From positions 1 to 21,650 of the forward strand of contig JABANP010000700.1 in NCBI GenBank assembly GCA_013115135.1: DNA of 21,650 nucleotides, in the 5' to 3' direction. The translations under genes were made by a program, and so were the position numbers. Below are positions 15,171-21,650 of the stretch, one piece after another. The DNA comes from Perkinsus olseni. Its lineage: Eukaryota > Perkinsozoa > Perkinsida > Perkinsidae. Position 1 is the first letter of the stretch. Each line of letters starts with the position of its first letter. The notes under the pieces were generated by a model that saw only the letters and a program-made list of their open reading frames with translations, had not been told where the DNA came from and searched no databases.

Positions 15171-17328
15171 TCAAGAATTCTGCTTGTGGAAGTTGATCGT
15201 CTCATCCTCGAGTTTCTTCTTCCTATCAGCATTTTCGTTCACCTGAAAATACGTTCCTTCTGGGCGACTGTACCTCCGTCGTTTCCCCCGCTCAAATGAC
15301 AACTGTCGCGACACCAACCTGGGCTTGTGGACTACAGCCACAATGCTCCACTATCTACTATCTATTAAACACGATGAAGCATCGCGCTCCCTCTCGAGGA
15401 GATTTCGCATGGAGCCAAGTTCAAGTGCACTTTGACGAGCGTTGCTGCAACCGTGCTTCGGCTCGAAGGACGGCCGAAAATGCGCACAACTTGGCCGTCC
15501 CTAAAAATTTTCCCGAACAAAGCGACTAAAGAGACTGAGCTCTTGAGGAATCTATCATCTTCCACACACGAAAAACTGCAGCCGCCAACTTACTTGTTTG
15601 AAGAACATCTGCACCAGCGGCCGACTTTCCTTCAGCTGATGCGCCTAACAGACGGATATCATCATACCAATTTCGTGGCGAGCGACGCCTCCTCTCCTAC
15701 CTCTCCAGCAAGATCCATTATGTTGCGGAGGACCAAATAATTTCGGCAGCAGTTCAGCGAGGCCTCTCGCTCGTGCGCGCACTCCAAACGCTTGGCAAAG
15801 ATGAGGATCGTCATGCAGCCGTACTGAAAGACGGAAGGCAACCATCGCGTTGAGGAATTGCAAGATAGCAAGTGGGCTTCCAATATTATTAAACGTGACT
15901 GCAGCGTCATCATTACTACTGTAGACAGGCGGAATAGAATTCACTCGAGTATCACGCCGTACTATCGACAGTACATACTGTGGAAGCGTTCAGCGTCGTT
16001 GAGAGAAGCAAAAGGCTGAGTCCCTTACTTCGTGGAGGAGGACTGGATGGTCGTAGAGGAACTGTTCCAGCTCCTTCAAGTCCGTTATCTCCGCATACTT
16101 TTCGAGAACATCCTCATTCTTCTCCATGTAACTGCGTGAAGAAAATAGGAGAGAGGAAACAGGTGAGACTCGACCAAGCAGCGCCAATTCAGTTGGAAAT
16201 GTCTTCAAGTTGCTCTCACTGGTGCCAGACTCTATCCAGAAGATTCGGTAATTCGGTTTGGATTTGAATTGGATGTCTACCCGCACACCCAAAAGGACCT
16301 CAGTCAGAAGAGCATCTAAAGCGACCGCAGAGCTTCCATCATTCTGCAACGCCAGTACTAATACGCGTATTACTCGAGAGTATCTTCCCCACTCGATGCA
16401 GCCTCGTCCTTAGTTACCGGCGGCGGGGCGCTCTCGATCTTCTTGTCCGAGATGATGGTCTGAAATGCAATCCAAAAAATTTCTTCATTGCTCTATTCAG
16501 ACCCGCTCGGACTATTCACGCCAGAGAAAACTGTCGCGGAAAAATCCACTTGCACGGTAAAGGGCGGCAGTTGATAGCGAACACTATAATCGTGCCGAAA
16601 GCGCTCATCACAATGGCTGACTACCGCAGAGAAGCTCGCCAGGCTAACTATGAATTTTGAAACTGTGCTACAATTTAACAACGGAACGGTGTGATTGTCG
16701 CAAGTATTACTACCTTCTCATCGACGACATGACAAAGATTTTCTCCAAACAGCGGCTTTGACTTCTCCAGTTTCTTGAGCTTCTCCATCGCCTCCGGAGA
16801 CCCATCCTGAACATCCAATCGACGAGTTCAACGATTAGACGGATAATATTATCCGACACCTCCGGAAATAGGACCTCTCTCCGGACGGCCAATGAATGCA
16901 CGATGGCTGCTTCATACTAGAAATTTCCAAGTCATTATTTTGGCGGCACTCATGAAGATGGAAGGGAAAAAACTTCTCGTCGTTGAGCCGGCGACGCGGC
17001 ATCCGAACGGTAAAGGAGAGGTGATTGCTTATTCAGACTTCTCGTGTGAATCCCTTCCGAGAACGATACATAGAAGATTGAAAAAAGAGAGATTATCGCC
17101 GTCAAATGGCTACCTCTAAGAGTTGCTTTCGCTCTTGTTCGTATTCTTCCATTTTACGCTCTCGCTGAGCACGCTTTACTTTGATATTTAAACCTGAGAA
17201 AAACGGAGTGTCATCCGTGGGGCTCGAACCCACGACCTACCGGTGTCAAGATTAGGGTGAAAATCGGTCTCATCATCAGAGAGATCGATATTGTCCCATT
17301 TTGAGTAATCGAAGGACAGGTTAGACAT
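15171..17328 (-). CDS. CDC37: Hsp90 co-chaperone Cdc37, eight exons
   Basis: Cdc37 delivers protein kinase clients to Hsp90 in the cytosol. Hand-built exons: 17328-17241, 17193-17114, 16806-16714, 16459-16374, 16131-16029, 15823-15701, 15644-15594, 15242-15171. All seven introns (47, 307, 254, 242, 205, 56 and 351 nt) are GT-AG and the joined frame is 696 nt, 231 residues. The N-terminus has the Cdc37 signature (FDYSKWDNIDLSDDE...HPNLDT) and then the basic helix VKRAQRERKMEEYEQ. The middle has ENLCHVVDEKTII and the client/Hsp90-binding part (EKYAEI...FLYDHPVLLHE). The end matches the FF...AD...F segment (MFFKQVNENAD). The protein stops there, so it is much shorter than animal or yeast Cdc37 (about 380-500 residues) and lacks the C-terminal domain, unless a further exon was missed. 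Confidence 0.88.
17194..17240 (-). other. Cdc37 intron 1 containing a complete tRNA T-arm
   Basis: This 47-nt intron starts GTAGGTC and ends TTTTTCTCAG. Between them lies a perfect tRNA T-arm on the gene's sense strand (17233-17217): stem GTGGG/CCCAC around the loop TTCGAGC, including the pol III B-box core. The following GGATGACA has the length of an acceptor 3' strand. The GGTC before the stem plus the T-arm read like the 3' part of eukaryotic lysine tRNA. The 5' half of a tRNA is absent, since that position is coding exon, so it is not a tRNA gene. It is best read as an intron made from, or invaded by, a tRNA-derived sequence. Confidence 0.75.
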
Positions 17329-17461
17329 GATAGATAGCTTTAACAAACAGAATGATACTCTCCTGCCAATCCGACGATCCCCGGTTCGATCCTCACACCT
17401 GTCATCTCGAATATTTTTCTCCAATAAAAAGCCAGACACTATGAAATCACTCTAAGAAACG
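17329..17461. other. Short spacer between DTWD1 and Cdc37 with a T-arm-like sequence
   Basis: Only 133 bases separate the DTWD1 stop from the Cdc37 ATG, on the same strand, so the Cdc37 promoter or trans-splice acceptor must be very compact. On the plus strand the spacer carries GGTTCGATCC (17383-17392), close to a tRNA B-box, but the flanking stem does not pair well. Confidence 0.4.
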
Positions 17462-20189
17462 TTATTCATCGGAACTGAGCATTCGCTCCGGTATACCCCG
17501 ATTGAGTACTTTCCGCTTCCCTTCAGGCCCTCCGTCATCCTTACACACTCGACCCTCCCTCTTCGTGCCTCGGCGTTTGTGAGCCTGCGCTACTAACCGA
17601 TGCATGTAGACGAAGTACCATAGCATGTTATCGTATCGGCCATCGTAGGGAACTGAAATTGAGGAGTTGCGAGATGAGCAAGATAGGCAAGTAGAAGCCA
17701 TATTGAAGAAAATAGCAGTGAATGAAGCACCCGAAGCAGCATGGGCTAATCTGCTTGGATTTTCCTGAATCTGACTACCCTTAATTTGCACGATCATGAC
17801 TCGAGCCCGATACTGATCGGCGAATGGCTGATTCGATATTACTGTTCTCAAGTGGACAAAGCGTTTCCCACTATTACCATCGTTGACAGCCTCCCACTGC
17901 TCCTTACACAGGAGATAACAAGCTTCCACAGTGGCGAGGCACTCGGGACCCTCATGCTGATACCGCCAGAAATTAGTAGCGTGCGAGGTGATACCAACTT
18001 TTGGTAAATTCTTGAGGGAAGGGTGGCTGAGAGCACAAGACCTTAACATTGTGAGGATTACCCCGCATCCTAGGAACGCATACGATTTGCTGCGAGCAAG
18101 ACATCACACGCTGGCGCTCATCGACCTAATTTCGCAGCGCAAAAATACACCGCTCAAAAAAATTGGCCAGGGGCCTATTCAAGTGCCCCTTTTTCCGAGT
18201 CCGAGTAGGCGGAAGGGCATCCCTTCCGAACTCGGGATGGTATAATGCATTCAAGTGAATTTCCGAGTTGAGTGCTCGGTCCGAGCGCTCAGCGGAACTT
18301 TTCCGATTCCGAGTTGTGCTTTCACGAGCTGGAAATCCGAGGTCTACATTCAAGTGCGGCTCATGGGATCAGATTCCGAGGAGAAATTTTCCGCCAAGAA
18401 ACGGGTACTGATTCCGAGCCCCTGCAATTCCGAGTGTACACTACACCCCTCACGAAAGTACGATACCACACATATCACACTACAGCAGCCAACACTCAAA
18501 CATGCTGACAGTTTGCCGTCCACTAATATACCCATTTAGCACATCTTGATTCAAGATTCTTGAAGATCAATACGACTATCGCATCTTCGAGGTGCGCACC
18601 TCACAGCGTATCTTGAAAGTTGTGCTTCGCGTATCCACGAAACGCACAATTGTCAATTTCCCGAGTGAGAGGTTTGTCCCGGGTTTTTCCCGAGCTCGGG
18701 AAATTTATGTGGAGGTGCACTTGAACAGTTGGAATTGTGACCCGTACTCGGAAATCGGAGGTAATACCCGTAAAATTAGCTCAAGCACTTGAATGGGTGA
18801 TGTCTCGGAAAATTACTCCTCGGACTCGGGGCCTGGTAAATTTCCCTCGGACTCGGAACCCGGGAACGAAAAGCACTTGAATAGGCCCAGGTCTGATGAT
18901 CAGACCGATCGATTCGTTCGATTAGATCAGACTCTGATCTAATCGCTTTGGTCGCTATGAAAAGTTCGAATATTGAAACGAGACCGAGGATCAGCAATTC
19001 GCGGGGCTTGCGAATGATGCGATTTCCGCAAAATATATCACTTCTCATCGAGAAAAATGGTTTTTGGATTTTTTTCTGCCGCCCGACGTTATGTTCCACA
19101 GTAAACCCGTGCTCGCTCTTGAGCACTGTTCTCTTCAGATTGTATCTCTTCCGCAACTCGATCAGCTCAGGAAAATATTTTCCGACCGGACAGTGAAGGG
19201 TAGTAAATATACAGTTCAAGCTCCACACTAACGTTTAGTATGGAACTGGATTGTGAAAACGTCGTGTTGAGAAGAACCGGCTAGAGAATCATTCCGTCAC
19301 TGCGGCACGAAATTACCTTAACATGTATCCAGTTTGATGCCAAGTGCAGTCGATAACCGCCACCCGTTTGATTTTGGACCAGTCAACTTCGTCGATCCTC
19401 TTGCTGTCCTCGCCGGGGTAGAGCAGGACGGTCGAGTCCAGGTCGAACTCAGGGTTGAAGTCCTCTGTTGCCGAGTGAAGATACGCTCGAGGTACCTTAT
19501 CGCGACCCCAATGCGATCTCTCTGTATCTTGCACGCTTCTACCTCGGGAGCGCCTTCCCCTGGCTCGCGATCGGGGTTGCATATGAGTTGTAGAGGTATG
19601 ACACTAGACTTGCTCGCCTTCTCGGTCGGATGCCGCACCAAGTGGATGTCGAAGGGCGGGCGAACGTAGGGTACCTGATTGAGAAGTTCGTAGCCGACTG
19701 GAGAGAACGAAGCGCCGAGATGAGCACTTCAACCATGCTCTGAGCAACGGCATGAAGAAGGCAATCTATCTCGATGATGATAGGGCAATAGCTCAACTGT
19801 GAAAAGGGACAGACGAGGCTGTCTGCCGGGGGAAATCATGCGGGATAGCAGATGATCACAGAAATCGGACGGAGGCGCATTGCCAGCATTGACCATCGCC
19901 AGAGTTTCCCAAGACACGACTTCGAATATTCTACCTACTTTATGACCTAAAAGTCTCGTTCCAATTTCAGCATACAGAAAGGTTGGAAGGCTCTGAGCAT
20001 GAGAGACGGTGTACACCTTACCCCATCCCAGCCTTCGACAGGTATGGCACATTCGTAGCAATAAAACTTCCGTCGTCGTCCGCACTTCGGGCACTCCTTT
20101 CTAGACGACTCAGACTCCAAGGGGGTGAAGGGGGCGAGTTGAAGAGCCTTCAAGTCGATGGGTGGTAGGGCGTCTTCTGGCGAGGACAT
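17462..20189 (-). CDS. DTWD1: DTWD1-type tRNA-uridine aminocarboxypropyltransferase, five exons
   Basis: Members of this DTW-domain family use S-adenosylmethionine to place an acp3 group on uridine in tRNA. Hand-built exons: 20189-20022, 19674-19543, 19495-19317, 18026-17878, 17652-17462. Introns are 347, 47, 1290 and 225 nt, all GT-AG, and the joined frame is 819 nt (272 residues). Visible features: a zinc-knuckle pair near residues 33-48 (CPKCGRRRKFYCYEC), then DIHLVRHPTEKASKS, the TVLLYPG strand, and the family signature D-x-T-W in VIDCTWHQT. After the longest intron come ITSHATNFWRYQHEG, ATVEACYLL and YDGRYDNMLWYFVYMH. Order and spacing match human DTWD1. The start is the first in-frame ATG, but the frame stays open above it to about 20390, so an upstream start is possible. 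A foldback element sits in intron 3. Confidence 0.88.
18171..18888. mobile_element. Foldback (MITE-like) element in the third intron of DTWD1
   Basis: A 718-nt segment is bounded by perfect 16-bp terminal inverted repeats, GGGCCTATTCAAGTGC at 18171-18186 and its reverse complement at 18873-18888. Inside, ATTCAAGTG recurs at 18249 and 18348 on the left, and CACTTGAA recurs at 18718 and 18786 on the right, so three sub-repeats face three inverted ones. The left half is full of TTCCGAGT-type motifs and the right half of ACTCGGA, so the whole can fold on itself. An even palindrome (18686-18703) lies in the right half. There is no transposase frame, so it would be non-autonomous. A 2-bp AG on both flanks may be a target duplication. 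It lies wholly in intron DNA. Confidence 0.75.
18890..18945. repeat. Two one-base-pivot palindromes abutting the foldback element
   Basis: Bases 18890-18906 are a perfect palindrome (8-bp arms GGTCTGAT around G18898), and 18919-18945 are another (13-bp arms CGATTAGATCAGA around C18932). Both contain TCTGAT/ATCAGA. The first begins two bases after the right end of the foldback element, inside DTWD1 intron 3. Confidence 0.85.

Positions 20190-21650
<1,461 letters not shown>

Noticed and set aside
17217..17290. A tRNA gene on the minus strand, suggested by the perfect T-arm
   Set aside because: The place for the D-arm and anticodon arm is occupied by the first coding exon of Cdc37, and no 5' acceptor strand complementary to GGATGAC is present.
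18890..18906. Second hammerhead core at CTGATGA
   Set aside because: The CTGATGA here is part of a perfect palindrome and no GAAA or matching stems follow. The CTGATGA near 13939 fails for the same reason.
18960..19228. Minus-strand protein-like frame (about 70 residues) inside DTWD1 intron 3
   Set aside because: The DTWD1 alignment is complete without it (exon 3 joins exon 4 in phase with human-like spacing), and no family match or splice support was seen.

Overview
The window is nuclear DNA from a unicellular eukaryote with intron-containing genes. Short GT-AG introns of about 46-56 nt, poorly classifiable secreted proteins and divergent housekeeping genes point to an alveolate, most likely a Perkinsus-type protist. 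That placement is inferred from gene style; no rRNA or organelle marker is present.

Layout. Positions 1-360 hold the 3' end of a non-LTR retrotransposon. From 360 to about 15,100 the DNA is gene-poor. It carries two single-exon secreted proteins on the minus strand (1565-2356, 10830-11528), a spliced coiled-coil protein (3933-4763, minus), a probable small cysteine-rich secreted peptide (8413-8601, plus), and isolated membrane-protein or unassigned exons (3324-3616, 5274-5546, 6853-6988, 14317-14580). From 15,171 to the end the DNA is gene-dense: an Hsp90 co-chaperone Cdc37 gene (eight exons), then a DTWD1-type tRNA-uridine aminocarboxypropyltransferase gene (five exons), both on minus. A poly(A)-binding protein gene starts divergently on plus and runs off the window. 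Exon models for Cdc37, DTWD1 and the coiled-coil protein were built by hand; all junctions are GT-AG and every phase closes.

The most notable non-gene signals are four. (1) A complete type III hammerhead ribozyme at 13192-13271. (2) A large excess of perfect palindromes whose arms are separated by exactly one base, 25 with arms of 7 bp or more against about 1.3 expected by chance, all outside the coding exons assigned here, often in alternating chains X-n-X'-n-X. (3) A 718-nt foldback element with 16-bp terminal inverted repeats inside a DTWD1 intron. (4) A perfect tRNA T-arm, lysine-tRNA-like, inside the 47-nt first intron of Cdc37, with related T-arm-like sequences in a PABP intron and next to DTWD1.

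The three named housekeeping genes (protein folding, tRNA modification, mRNA poly(A) binding) do not form a pathway; they are simply neighbours.
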